From contig PUQB01000521.1 of assembly GCA_003024785.1 (NCBI GenBank), forward strand, positions 1 to 64,000: a stretch of DNA of 64,000 bases, in the 5' to 3' direction. Shown one piece after another: positions 1-11,629 of the stretch (within the stretch, counting starts at the first letter, position 1; the number at the start of each line of letters is the position of its first letter). The stretch comes from Selaginella tamariscina (taxonomy: Eukaryota > Streptophyta > Lycopodiopsida > Selaginellales > Selaginellaceae). The notes beneath the pieces are model-generated. The model was not told the origin of the DNA, made no database searches, and saw nothing but the letters and a program-made list of their open reading frames with translations. The translations under genes were made by a program, and so were the position numbers.

Positions 1-1239
1 ATGGCCCTGTTGAGAGTTCAGGTTCAGTGGAGGGATCTAGCTCAAATAGTGTACATGTGTCCTCAACATCAAATAAGCTTCCTCGTCATTTGCTTTTACA
101 GATGGATAATTGTGCAGGCGAGAACAAAAATAGGTAAATCATTTTACTTAAGGGTTTCTCAAGCTCATACTTACTTTTATTTTCTAGATATGTGCTAGCA
201 TACTTGTCAATGCTTGTTGCCAAAGGTGTGTTTGAAACAATCACGCTCAGTTTTCTTATGGTTGGTCACACTCATGAAGATATTGATGCGTTCTTCAGCA
301 AGGTCTCCAACTCTACAAAAAGGACAAGTGCACTTACCTTACCGCATATGATGAATCTTTTTGAAAATTGCATCTCCAAAAAAAGTTGTGCTTTGCTTGT
401 GACTGAGGTGCCAGACTTCAAAAAATTTCTCAAGGAGTATATAAAAGAGGGGAGTGATTCTTTAGTTGGTCACCTTGTGCCGCTACAATTCTTTTTCTCC
501 ATACGAGATGGTATACCTATTATGCAGTACAAGTTACGGCCATCAAGCAGGAGTGGTTACCGAAAGAGGGGTTAATGCTCTTCAAAAGTGGAGAGAATGG
601 AAAGCCACTTCTCCCAGAAGGACAACCAGACCCTATTCCATTGAGTGCCCAGCTCAAGGAACAAGAGGTTATTATTGATGGCATAAAAAATATGTGGCAT
701 GGGTTCAAAAATCGATGCCAAAGAATTCTGATAAGGCAACTGGTTACTCAGAACTATATAAGCATGTGGTCGACTATTGGGAGACTGTTGTTCGAGAGTT
801 GGAAGGGCCTACTGTCACAAGTACAGAATTGCAACACCCTTTTTGGCCTAAAACAAGGTGGCGAGAGGAGATTGAAATGACATCACTGAGCACAGACGAC
901 ATAGAAGCCAGTAGTGATGTGGAAGTGCAAACCCCACACTTTGTTGGACAAAGGAACCAAAAACCTAAAGCATACTTTGATTGCTGCCAGGATCTTCAAA
1001 AACTAATGATGGTTCTCATTACTCCAGATGCGTCATATAATCAGCCTATTTGGATGGGTCAAATTATCGACACACCTGAAGTAATCACAAAAAATAGTAT
1101 TGTTAAGGTTGCATGGTTCAAACCACAAAAAAGGCGACACGAGAAGGTTAAATCCATTCGATATAGGTAGATGTCAAGAAACGTTGATAAAGTCACAATT
1201 AACAAAACTGCAAGGGAATGTATGTTTTCTGAAGCTTAA
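1..1239 (+). pseudogene. Transposase-like DUF7869-type protein, C-terminal part (copy A, decayed)
   Basis: The reading frame starts within an exon ending at 133, continues after a 54-bp intron (134-187) and carries the MDNCAGENKN and VGHTHEDID motifs expected of the catalytic part of an RNase H-fold transposase. The frame is broken at about 545 (missing bases in the arginine-glutamate region), again near 690, and about 83 bp present in copies B and D is deleted near 1147. The homologous stop would be at 1237-1239, but the shifted frame stops at 1170. The protein is therefore non-functional as read. Assignment to DUF7869-type proteins rests on motif pattern and memory, not on a search. Confidence 0.75.
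134..187 (+). other. 54-bp spliceosomal intron (copy A)
   Basis: GTAAAT opens and TTTTCTAG closes a 54-bp insertion between the codons for Asn-Arg and Tyr-Val-Leu-Ala. Removing it keeps the frame. The same intron is at 34414-34467, 36884-36937 (minus) and 60630-60683. Confidence 0.8.
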
Positions 1240-1742
1240 AGCAATTATAAAATTATAAAATATCATATATTTAATATTCATAATTATTATAAACTCTTTA
1301 ATAATAGTGCCAAATTTTACTTAACTATATAAATTTAAAAAACGATATGGAAGATTATTAGAGGATTTTGTATATTATATATATATTATTACTACTACAA
1401 ATTTTTAATTAATAATGTTATATTTAAATATTAATATTTTAATAACAACATCAATATTTATATAATGTACCTCTTATGCTCTTCCTTAATTGTTATATTA
1501 GATAATATATTATATAATTTAATACTTTCTACTTTTATAATGTTATTAATTTTTGTTCAATGAATGCTATAATTTATTAAAGGGTTGAATACAAAATAGA
1601 ATATTTTAAAGAATATTCTATTTTCAAACATATATTCTAAAGAATATTCCTTTAATATTAGAAAATGCTAATTAAATAGTTAAAATTGCTAATTATTAGG
1701 AAATGGGACTATAGCCATGCCCATTTTAGTTACAACTTGCAT

Positions 1743-4060
1743 TGATGTGTTTAGAGACTATCTAGACAAGTTCGTAGTGGTGTATATTGATGACCAATTT
1801 AACAATCAAGGAACATGTAAAGCACTTGGAAAAGATGTTTTAGAAATTGAGAGAGAACCTGCTATATGCTAAAGAAAGCAAGTGTGCGTTTGGTCAAACC
1901 AAGACAAACTTCTTGAACACTCAATTTCAGGTGGGAAAGTTGTCATGGATCCAAAGAAAGTACAAGCCATTACCAAGTTGCAAATTTTGAAAGACGTACA
2001 TGAAGTTAAAATAATTTTTATGTACATGAAGTTAGAGCATTTCTTGGATTGACAGGGTATTATCAAAGGTTCATAAAAGATTATTTAAAGATTGCAACTC
2101 CATTGACCAACCTCATAAAAAACATTTCTTGACACTAGACTCTAAAGTGCCAACGAGCGTTTATCAGACTCAAAGAAGCTATCTTTTCTAAGCTTGTGTT
2201 GCAATTGCTAACTTTTGAAGATTCATTTGAGGTTGAATCTAATGCATCCAACTTTGCAATTGGTGGTGTATTATAAAAAAAGACATCTGATGTCCTTCTT
2301 TTCGAAGAAGTTGGATGCAACACAAGTTCGATGGCCTACTCACAAAAAGGAAATATATGTTATTATTGCTTCCTTGGAATATTGGCCTCATTATCTTTTA
2401 AGTCATGGCACTATGGTTTGAACATATAGTGTAGTTTTAAGGTACTTTGAAATGCAATTAAAGTTATCGCCAAAATATGCTAAATGGCAGTAGAAGTTAA
2501 CTCAATTTCAACATGAATTTAGACATAAAAACTGAAAAAGATAATGTGATAGCTGACGCACTCAATAAGAAGGGTCATCTTCATATTATGTTGGTACCAG
2601 TGTCAACTTTGGTAGATGAATTTGTGATGGCATATTCTTAAGATGAGTTTGCTAATGAGGCTTTGAACCTAGTAACAAAGAGGAAACGAGTTCATCAATT
2701 ACGAAGAGATGGTGATATTCCACTAGAAATATAAAGAAAATTGAACACACTCAAGCAAGCACAATTTATAGTATGAGATGGGGTTCTTTATTATAAAAGA
2801 AGAGACTTTATGTTTTAAAAGGGACATAGAAGCAAAGGTTGTTAAGAGAATATCACGATGTTCCTTTGGCAAGACATGGTGGAAGACTTAAGACGTTGGC
2901 TCTACTGAAACATGGATTTTATTGGCCGAGAATGATAAATGACGTTATTGAGTATGTTAAGATATGTTCCACATGTTAACAAGTGAAGAGTCAATCACAA
3001 AAACGAGTTGGGAAGTTGCAGTGAATATGGCCATTTTAGAGCGTTACTTTGGACTTTGTCACGGCATTGCAAAAATCTTGTGGTTTTAATGCCCTCATGA
3101 TGGTGGTCGATCGATTTTCAAAGGTTACTCATTTTATTCTAACTTTAGAGACGGTGAATGCGAAATAAGTAACAAAGCTATTTTTCTACGAAGTCATAAG
3201 AGTATGCAAACTACTGAAAATGATGATTGTAGATTGAGATCCTTGATTTATAGGCAAATTTTAGGAAACGTTGTTTAAATAGTTTGGCACGATGCTAAAG
3301 TTTAGTATAGCTTATCATATGTAAATAAATGGTCAAAACAGAGGGTGAACTGACAAGTCGAGAACTATCTTAGATGTTATGTTCAAGGTGATCAACTTGA
3401 TTGGGTTGAACACTTGGATATATCTAAGATATGTTATAATAACTCGATGGACACTGCAATTAGGTGTAACCCAATGGAAGTGTTAATTAGAAATAAGGGT
3501 GATATTCCTCAAAGCATGGTGTTACCAAAAGACAATACCATTCGAGTTCCTTTTTGTAGCAGAGGTCATTGGACATTTGTATCTTGCATGGGATGCTACG
3601 TGTCAAGCAATGATTGCAACACAAGAAAAATATCGTCAACAGTACGATAAGCATCGGCGGGATGTAGAGTATAAAGTTGGTGTTATGGTATTGATGAGTA
3701 CCATAAACTTAACGTTTTTAACAACTTTTTGAGGAAGTTTCTATTGCACACGAGTAGGCAAGTTGACTTATGGGTTAGATCTTACTCCAGAGTTGGGAGT
3801 GATACACAATTTGTTTTATGTTAATCTACTCGAACCATGTCACAAGGATGAAAAACATTCAAAAAAATATTATAATTTACGTCCGCCTCCAAAATTAGTT
3901 GGTGAGGAGAAAGAATTCAAGGTTAAGGCAATATTAAAAAGGAGGAACATGGGCGGTGAAAACGTAAACATGAATATTTCGTTAAGTGGAAAGGTTACCT
4001 GACATGTAAGTCGACATGAGAACCATTGGAGAATCTACAAAATGCGATGGAGTTAGTGAA
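1743..4060 (+). pseudogene. pol: Chromovirus pol remnant (RT-RNase H-integrase-chromodomain)
   Basis: The codons for the RT active site (YIDD) are followed by a missing stretch, so the catalytic loop is immediately disrupted. Short open pieces read as RNase H (LEYWPHYL, residues typical of the family), the integrase zinc-binding region (HGGR...GFYWP), the integrase C-terminal region before the chromodomain (2 pieces between 3414 and 4002), and a chromodomain match (FVKWKGY-like). No open frame longer than about 80 codons survives. This is a dead gene recognised by comparison with the minus-strand element at 11640-14464. Confidence 0.75.
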
Positions 4061-4775
4061 TGAGTTCGAAGCGAGGTCTCAAGCTATTTGTTATGATGTT
4101 GAAAAATAAAGTGGACTTAATTTCTTATTAATCTAGGGGTCGACAAATAATATTAACTAAAGACCTCCGATATAAATTCTAGTTAAAGTAAAGAAATTAA
4201 TTAATTTATTGTCTGTGTTAGGTGAAAGACTTTGTAAATGTGCAAAAGATCTCCATGTGACTTCATGTCATAGGTGGTGCCTTCGACAACTAAGTTAATA
4301 ACTTAGTGAATAACAATTTTGGAGTACTTGGCTTTGCGTAATGCAAGGGGGATAAATAAATTAAGTGAAATTTTTACTAACTCTATATAGAGTGATTATG
4401 TTAGTTTTTGGTTAAATTTTTCTAACTTAATTTAGTCTTAGACTTTTACTTTGGAGTTGACTGTTGTCACCTACTATATTATGTTGACGGGCCCTAAATA
4501 TAGTAGGAAACGAGTCTACTTAATGCACTTGGGTATCTAGTGATGGTTTAGCTAAGTGTCATTAGGTATTTGCAAGAAACTTTAGGTAAAGTTAGAACTT
4601 ACCTTCTAGAATACTCTCCCCCAATTTTGACATTCAAGTTAGGTTTTCCAGTTAGTTTAGATGAGTTTGGCATGTTGACCCCCCCTCGGTAGGGTTTAGG
4701 GGTAGAAGTTATGTTAGGTTTCTCATTAACTAAGGGGTTGATATTCCATGCTAGCCCACTTACACGTTGTTAACA
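1743..4775 (+). mobile_element. Decayed chromovirus (Ty3/gypsy) fragment: RT, RNase H, integrase, chromodomain, partial LTR
   Basis: Plus-strand remnant of the same family as the complete element at 10288-17575. In order one can read the RT YIDD region (about 1780-1800), the RNase H region (about 2200-2450), the integrase zinc finger (about 2870-2990), the integrase core and C-terminus (3000-3900), and a chromodomain trace (3965-4050). These are followed by the 3' non-coding region and a 5'-truncated LTR (about 4446-4775). Many stop codons and small indels show it is old. The junction with copy A at 1742/1743 means everything upstream of RT lies outside the window. The LTR start and polypurine tract are lost in a deletion near 4440. 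Confidence 0.8.
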
Positions 4776-4999
4776 TGTGTTCACAGTGTAGAAACGTTTC
4801 CCAATTAAAGCTGAGGGGATTTCAACCTTATATTAGCTTTATATGTCACTTATCTCGTCTCTAAAGTTAAAGATAAGATTTTGTTTTGGCCATTGCCATG
4901 TAGCATTCATAGGAAGCATATGTTTAATAGATCATATATCATAATTATGCATTTGCATTACTAAATGATTAGAAAGAGATAACAATGTGGAGACTTACT
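4776..4999. other. Unassigned AT-rich spacer
   Basis: The LTR homology stops near 4775. The next 220 bases match nothing else I could see in the window and have no coding signal. Confidence 0.4.
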
Positions 5000-7900
5000 T
5001 CTCTCTTAAGATTCTCTCTTTCATGCATTGCTCTCCTCTATAGCATTCCATAGCTCCACTATAACCTTCATAGCCTTCATAGCTGTCATAGCCCCCTTCT
5101 TGCCCTAACTGAATCCTATCCTCCTCTGCCTCTTCATACCAACCATCATAACCGTTTACTTCTTTCTTGAGTAAGATCCTTCTTATCATTGTAGGATTTT
5201 TCATATCCTGTAGAATTTTCCTATCATCATAGGATTTTCTTATTGCTCCTTTCTTATGAGTTTTCCTTCACTGTAGGAAAATTTTATGTATGCAGTTTTC
5301 CTACATGCTATATTTTTTACTTTCATGGTACTTTAGATTCTCTTCTTTATACTTCTAAAAGTTATTTCTCTCTTCCTTAAATTCTTGGCTGGAAGTTGAT
5401 ATGATTTTCTGTATCTTATTCCTTAAGTTTAGCATTTGTTTTCTTTTCATGTTTCTTAGGCTCATCCTCTATAAATAGAATAGGAAAAACATCCTTTTTC
5501 ATAATATCATTTAACTTCTTGTAATTTACACATACTCTCAATTTTTCATTTTTTTTAGGAATAATTACAAGTGGTAATAACTATTATGCACCTTGTATAA
5601 GATAAATGAAATCAACATTTAACAGCTTATATATCTCCTCCTTAATAAGATGTGCATAATTAGGATTCATCCTGTATACTTCACTTTTTAATAATAATTG
5701 TATAGTGTGTGTACACAAATTAGAAGGTATACCTTTAAGATCTTTATAAGATCATGCAAAAACGTCCTAATACTTTTAAAGCAAGTTCAATTTTTTTTTT
5801 GTAATTCTTTATTTAATCTTGAGCAATAAATAAATTTTAGGCTCATTTTTTATGTCTATATTTACTTGTTCTAAAGGATCTATGGTATACACATATGTAT
5901 ACTCTGCATGCTGTTCTTGTAAATCAATCTCATACGAAATTGCTTTATAAATTTTTTTCTGCAATCCAAGCTTATCGTTTTCCTTTTGCTAAATAGTTTT
6001 CTTTCCTTTCAACACTATATGAAAGTCTATATTTGTTAAGACCTTTAGATTACGATATGCATTCAAAATTTTTACTATCTAACCCATTAAACTAGTCATA
6101 TCCTTAAGTCAGTTTTCCTTTTTAACGTACTTTTTAATATGATTATAGATCATTAGTTTATTTCTTCTTCTCCCAGCATCATCTTTCCTATTCCCCAATT
6201 ATGTATAGCTTTGGCATATTTAACCAAGATCTGCCTAATAACATGTTATATACAATATCTTTTCCTTCCATTTGGAGGACAATGAATTATACCTTATGCT
6301 TAAGATCTTTTATGAATATAGTCACTCCTCTCACTATACTCACAGGCTTAACACTTCTTTGATCTGCCATTTTTAGATTAAAAGGAGTAGGCTCAATAGG
6401 ACCTAAACCCATTTTTTTTACAAACATGTTCTTCAATAAAGTTAACTCTTAAACCTCTATCTATAAGAACTCCTTTTATCCAATATATATTATGATGTTG
6501 AGTACATATCCATCATAATCATATTCTTTTCATAATGCTTCTCTACTCGGTGAACTTTATGTCTTGTATAAGTAGGTAAAGATTTTGGGATAATGTTTAA
6601 CATTTGCAAATTTTGATTTTTAATATATGGGGCAATATGTATTAATTGTCCCAACATAATTGTGATTTCTTGACTCAATGCACTTTGAGCCATTGATTCT
6701 ACCACATCATTTGAAATCTGCTTCATCGAAATACTTTGCTTTACAGGAATATCCTTTTTCACAAGAATATCCTTTACCTCCAGAATATTCCTTCCTAAAA
6801 TAGAATTGGTTATTTTTAGATCTTTTTGGTTTATTCTTGGTTTCTTGACCATGATCTGAAATAGACTAGGGGAGATCTCGTTCCTGAAGATGAATGTTCA
6901 TCTTTTCTCTTGTCTGCATAGTATCCTGAATGGATATACAGAATTTTTTCCTTTGTCATGAATTTCTGTTTCTGAAATTTGTTTTCTTTTGTACAGGTTA
7001 TTGCTCTCACATCAGACTGATTTCTATCTCACTCTTCCCCACATCAATTAATCGAGCTTCAAGCTGATGTTTAAGAGCATTACCTGAAGTAAAAGGTTGA
7101 TTCCTAAGACAATTTGAAGAAATATGTCCTTTCTCTCCACATGTATATTAATGGAATTCCTTCTTTACACTTCTCTTTGTATATATCATTTTGATCTTTA
7201 TAAATTTCTTTTCTTGGATATGATCTTTCTAGTCCGATGTAGGACACTTTTTTCTTCCCATATTAGGCTTGTATGGTAGAGTATAATTAGTTTGATTCCT
7301 TTCATACAGCCTATCACTTCCTCCTGTTAAGGAGCATCCCTTCTATTATTAAAGGGATTTTTGTTTCTTCCTTTTGCCCCAGGAATATGTTAATAGAGGT
7401 TGTCTCACAGGAAGCGGCTTGTCATACTGGCATTCCTTTTTTTTCACACGTGCCACATTTTAATTGATAAAATATTTACAATCTCTTGTTGAATGTCCTT
7501 CTTTATCACAAATTTGACATTTTGGCACTTTAGTCTGTATTCATCCACAATATACCTAAGATTTTTACACTTAGCACATCATACCTTAGCATCCAATTCC
7601 TTATACATATAATTTTTTTAAGGATTTAAGCAACTGTAATAACATTTTCTCATCAGCCTTATAGTCTCAAACCTTAATAGGTTCTTCCTCATCAACTAAA
7701 CTATCCTCTCTTCTCTTTGAGGACTTTATCTTTCTTCTGCTACATTCTCTATTTGTTTCCTCTTTTCTCATAATCTTTCAAATGCTTTACAAGATATTTC
7801 TTATTTACTTCTTGAATCATCATCGCATAATGCCTATATGGCTTCTGAAATCCTTGTTTATACCATTAAAGCAAAGCATCTCCTTACCATATAATTTACA

Positions 7901-8570
7901 TTTCTTTTCATGCTTCTTGAAACGATGTGTATATTCTTCTATAGTTTCAATTTTTCTTTATAGGATATTCCGGAGCTTCTCAAAGTGCCCTTCCGACAAC
8001 TCTTCATTTTTAAAGTATTCTTTAAAAAACTTTTGTAACGTTCTCATAATCTTCTTTCACATCTTTCTCTAACTCATAATATCAATCAGATGCATTTCCT
8101 TTTAATGTGTGAAAAAAATATAGCTTATTTTATACAGCTTACAACTTTCTCAAACTTAGCAAGTGTCTTTTCTTCTTTCTTATGGAAAATATGGAGTACA
8201 TCAATGTTCCTCCTAACATTCTGGAGAAAAATGTCATAGACATTCTCAGTGGGTTTTCTCTACCACCTTCCTTTGCACTAAGATGAAAACTTCCATGAAA
8301 TCCTCCTCCTGTCTATTATGAAATCCTGTTTCTTCTAACTCCTCTTCTTTTGCAATTTGATAGTCACCATATTATATATCCTTCACACCTTTAGTGGCAC
8401 TTTCTCTTATTTGATTAATGAGTCTAATAAGAGCTTCTTGCCTATTGACAATATTTATTTTCTCTACATGAGCAATCTCTCTCTCGACCTGCTTATTCTC
8501 TCTCTCTCTTGCTAGAGATGAATTAGGATTATGATAATCTAAGGCTTCATCCATCATCATATACACACTT
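5000..8570 (-). mobile_element. Degenerate Ty3/gypsy relic with double zinc-knuckle Gag
   Basis: Read on the minus strand this stretch gives Gag-like sequence (about 8100-7700), a CCHC zinc knuckle CQICDKEGHSTRDC (about 7525-7478), a second knuckle with its first Cys lost (about 7150-7090), a protease/linker segment resembling the YNMLLGRSWL block of plant gypsy polyproteins (about 6270-6195), and an RT segment with the PLVIIPKKNEKLRVCVNYKKL pattern (about 5600-5515). It differs from the chromovirus family elsewhere in the window. Stops are frequent and no LTR could be delimited. The longest open pieces are 120 codons or fewer (for example 6852-6490). Confidence 0.65.
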
Positions 8571-8834
8571 TTTTTTTCACTTAAGCTCTACTTCTTTTAG
8601 AGTTATTTCACATATTTAGAGCAGTTTCCCCCAACACCCCGGTGGATCGGTTCATGGGGGCCTGGCATTCCTCCCCTGCGCATGCCTCCCCACAAAACTC
8701 ACTTGCGGCTAAAATGGTGCTCGACATGAAACTCTCTGTATAGATATCTAACGTAACTGGCGTTTCTAGTCCCCTCCAGGCAGTAGGGCTTGTTGCAAGG
8801 GTTTGAAGGAGCAAGCATCCTTGTTGTTCTCCAT
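8571..8834. other. Unassigned segment with a GC-rich core
   Basis: The stretch 8620-8830 is much richer in GC than its surroundings (for example CCCCAACACCCCGGTGG). It lies just upstream of the minus-strand Gag remnant, so it may be leader or LTR of that relic. No repeat partner was seen, and a 68-codon antisense frame here has no recognisable features. Confidence 0.3.
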
Positions 8835-9865
8835 ATTACTCCTCACTTAAGAATTTCATGAATTCCTACACAACAATGAAAAATCCCTTTATGGTTATGA
8901 ATCAACCCTTGTTCAAGAGCTTATCCCCACATTGCAAACAACGTTACAGATTCCAAGATTAAAGAGTTAATAATGAATATGCAAAAGTGTGAGTTGAACG
9001 CCTTCACTATGCAAGTCCTTCATTACTCAGTAAACTAAAAATGTAAATGTATGTTTTCAACATTACTCTTTCTAGTAGATCATGCCATTTACCCAAAAGT
9101 TGCCTTGATAGCGATGCAACATTAAATTCGTTTATTGCCAACATATATATTCTATCTCATTCTTATGATCCCACATGAGATAACTTCATAATCAAGTTAA
9201 TTGAACTAGCTAACTTGAATACAAAGTGCACGCTTATAGCTAATTAAGGTTTCAAGTTGTACTTGTTCAAATCAGGTAACTTGAACTTAATAAACTATTC
9301 ACCTAATGTTACTTGTAGCTAGTGTAATTAAAATATTACGAACATCAGACAATACTTTGATTACATTGGATCTTTGAACCAACTGCTTAATATATTTATC
9401 ATATGTTAATATCTGACTTTTTGTTGTATTATAAGTTTATCACCATAGTCTGCTTTTGGAGTTACACTCTCGAAAACATGTACTATAATGAGAGCTTATT
9501 TTACAACTTCTATTAAAATGTAGTGTTCACTCTTATGTTTGAATATGCCCTTCTTTTGAAGTCAAAGACGCACATTTGAACATAAGTCTTTCCCCATTTG
9601 ACCATTATTGTTGGACCCAATATTGAATCTTGACTTAAGCCAAAACTCAATGGACACTGTCTGTTTCCAAATCATGTGTTATCCCAAATTAAAACACCTT
9701 TAAAAAAAAAGAAAAATTTTCAATAATGTGTAGACTTAGGATATCACAAGACCCACCTCACAAGACTTAGTTTGTAAGCCAGAACAAACTAACATGCCAT
9801 GTCTTATAGAAGTATATGGTAAAGTAACCAAGATAAAATAACCTGACATACAACTTGGAAGTTGA
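8835..9865 (-). mobile_element. LARD interior fragment, minus strand
   Basis: This segment is the reverse complement of 19163-20152, the internal non-coding region of LARD-1. For example, 9736-9921 (minus) and 19129-19311 (plus) encode nearly the same short open frame. The block joins directly to LTR sequence at 9866. The LTR edge and primer-binding site expected between them are missing, so the copy is internally deleted. Confidence 0.75.
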
Positions 9866-9939
9866 CTTCCAAATGGCCTTTCGACGTCAATTCCCTGTGT
9901 GAGCAATGCTAAGTCTTCCAAGATGACCCCAAGAGTCTA
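9866..9939 (-). mobile_element. LARD-type LTR fragment (left piece of the LTR split by LARD-1)
   Basis: This 74-bp piece matches the reversed LTR at 51350-51420 (TGTGTGAG...CTAAGTCTTCCAAGAT). It is interrupted at GTCTA by LARD-1, and the rest of this LTR resumes at 26251. Confidence 0.8.
9935..9939. repeat. Target-site duplication GTCTA (left, LARD-1)
   Basis: GTCTA immediately precedes the LTR start TGTCATAG. An identical GTCTA follows the LTR end at 26251-26255. The related unoccupied site reads GAGTCTGACTCA near 51410. Confidence 0.9.
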
Positions 9940-10287
9940 TGTCATAGTTTTTACTTTGACTCGACCCTTTACTTTGGACGTTGACTGTTGTTACCTACTG
10001 TACTATGTTGATGAACCCTAGATGTAGTGAGAAACAGCCTCGTTTAGTGCACTTAGGTGTTTAGGGGTAATCTGGCCGGCTATCTTTAGATGTTGCGAGA
10101 AACTCTAAGCGAAAGTAGCACTTACCTTCTAGAAAATCCACCCCCAATTTTGACGTCCTAGTAAGGTGAGTTTGGCATGTTAAATAGGGCTAGGAACACC
10201 CCTAGGGTTGACCTAACCCTAGGGTTACCCTAACCCACACCCTAAAAAACCCCACCCCCTTGGGTAGGGTTTTAGGGTTAGAGTTAG
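9940..10287 (+). repeat. LARD-1 5' LTR, first part
   Basis: Begins TGTCATAGTTTTTAC and runs through telomere-like CCCTAA/TTAGGG-rich sequence (10180-10287) before the chromovirus insertion. It is matched by 22747-23090 in the 3' LTR. Confidence 0.88.
10283..10287. repeat. Target-site duplication GTTAG (left, chromovirus-1)
   Basis: GTTAG directly abuts the LTR end TGTCAGAG and is repeated at 17576-17580. The sister LTR at about 23085 shows the unoccupied site, TTAGAGTAGGCTAAG. Confidence 0.92.
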
Positions 10288-11244
10288 TGTCAGAGTTTTT
10301 ACCTGGTGCCACAAAGGCGGCTTGCCAGGTGCCAACCCTGGAATCCCCTCTCTGGAAACCCCACGGAATCTGGTAAAGTAACCCGTATTAGGAACCCAAG
10401 CCTTAGGAACTCAAACCCTAACTGACTAAGTCCACGAACGAGACTCACCTTGTGAATCAGGATACACGGACTAGCCGAGCTTTAGGTGTCGTTCCTAGCT
10501 TGGCGTGGTTGAGGCGGCCGGAGCAAGGCCTCAACCACTAGTTCTGCGGAACGTGAACTCGGGCAATGTCTTTGAGCTTGCGAGCAGGTTTTCGGACCAA
10601 GGAATCTGCTAACTCCTTGGAAGTGACGTGCCCTATCTCAAAGGCAAGATCCTGCCAACGATAAGGATAGTCTAACCCTAGGGTGGGTTGTACCCCTGTC
10701 GTGTGGAAGTTTGGGCGGCACAACAGAGGGTTGCACCTTGACGACACAAGCTTAGCTTGCACCGGTAGGAGGTTAACGAGCTCTCTTTTGAACCCAGGAA
10801 GCCTCACTACATATACTCTACCTTATTTATGTGACGGACCCCCCCCCCCTGTTTACCTAAATGAGTAAGTGGGCTGGCACGGAAATGCCAGCCCTTAGAG
10901 AAAATGGTTGTCCTAACCTAACCCTAAACCTAACCCCTAGGGGGGGGTATTAGGGCGTGGGGTTAGGGCAACCCTAGGGTTAGGTCAACCCTAGGGTGTC
11001 CCTAACCCTTTTTTGACAAGCTATATTTATAACCTAGAACGTCAAACGGGGGAGAGTTTCTAGAGGTAAGTTCTAGCTTCGCCTAGATGCAAATACCTAA
11101 TGACACCCGGCCGGACCATCACTAGATACCCAAGTGCACTAACGGGCCTGTTTCCTACTACATCTAGGGTTCGTCACACAACTCGGTAGGTAACAACAGT
11201 CAAACCCCAAAGTAAAGGGTCGAGTCATAGTAAAAACTATGACA
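10288..11244 (-). repeat. Chromovirus-1 3' LTR
   Basis: The LTR is 957 bp, bounded by TGTCAGAGTTTTTAC and GTAAAAACTATGACA, which are imperfect inverted ends. It contains telomere-like CCCTAA-rich sequence (about 10910-11010) and a C-run of about ten at 10842. Relative to the 5' LTR it lacks a handful of single bases and one short block near 11085. Confidence 0.93.
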
Positions 11245-11258
11245 CACTCCCCGCCTTT
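11245..11258 (-). promoter_or_regulatory. Polypurine tract of chromovirus-1
   Basis: On the minus strand AAAGGCGGGGAGTG lies directly against the 3' LTR start. It is the expected primer site for plus-strand DNA synthesis. The equivalent in LARD-1 is AAAGGCGTGAGTG at 22734-22746. Confidence 0.8.
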
Positions 11259-11625
11259 GAAAATGTCAACGTCCTCGTTGACGTCTAACTCCAAGACTAG
11301 ATAGGTTAGGAAAAATTAACTGAAAACTAACACTAATCACTCTATGCGGAGTCAGCAAAAGTTCACAAGTTTTATTACCCCCCTTGCATTACGCGAAGCC
11401 AATACTTCAGAACCGTCGTTCACTGAGCGAGAACTCAGCTGCCGGAGGCACCACCTGCGACAAGAAGTCATTTGGAGACCTTTTGCACGTCTGCAAAGTC
11501 TGTCACCCGACACAGACAACAAGTTAGTTAATTTCTTTAGTTAACTAGAATTTATATTGGAGGCCTCTAGTTAAGTTGTCTGTCGGCCCCTAGGTTAAAA
11601 GAAAAACTTTATTTCTTAATCAGTT
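11245..11625 (-). other. 3' non-coding region of chromovirus-1
   Basis: A segment of about 380 bp between the chromodomain stop and the 3' LTR. It is closely matched by 22380-22740 in LARD-1, 4110-4430 in the old copy and 54010-54360 in chromovirus-2. Its conservation in the coding-free LARD suggests a role in transposition (packaging or plus-strand priming). That role is inference. Confidence 0.75.
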
Positions 11626-11629
11626 TGAG

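Larger units (their letters stand above)
1..1742 (+). mobile_element. DNA transposon copy A (right-hand part, cut by window edge)
   Basis: This is the right part of the DNA transposon seen in fuller form at 27102-36074. It holds the transposase C-terminal half, an AT-rich 3' tail (about 1240-1720) and the right terminal repeat. The repeat reads inward from 1742 as ATGCA-AG-TTGTAACTAAAATGGGC. Directly after it, at 1743, the sequence is chromovirus reverse transcriptase (TGATGTGTTTAGAGACTATC), so the element inserted into that gene. The left flank lies outside the window, so a target duplication cannot be tested. Identity with copies B and D is very high over the coding part, which suggests recent amplification. 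Confidence 0.8.

Noticed and set aside
9940..10300. True telomere or subtelomere from the CCCTAA-rich sequence
   Set aside because: Repeats are short, variant and confined to LTRs or single insertions, with host-like DNA on both sides.
10538..10868. Open frames of 60-110 codons in LTRs, both strands (also 16802-17189)
   Set aside because: They are identical because the LTRs are duplicated, have no recognisable domains and overlap the presumed promoter.
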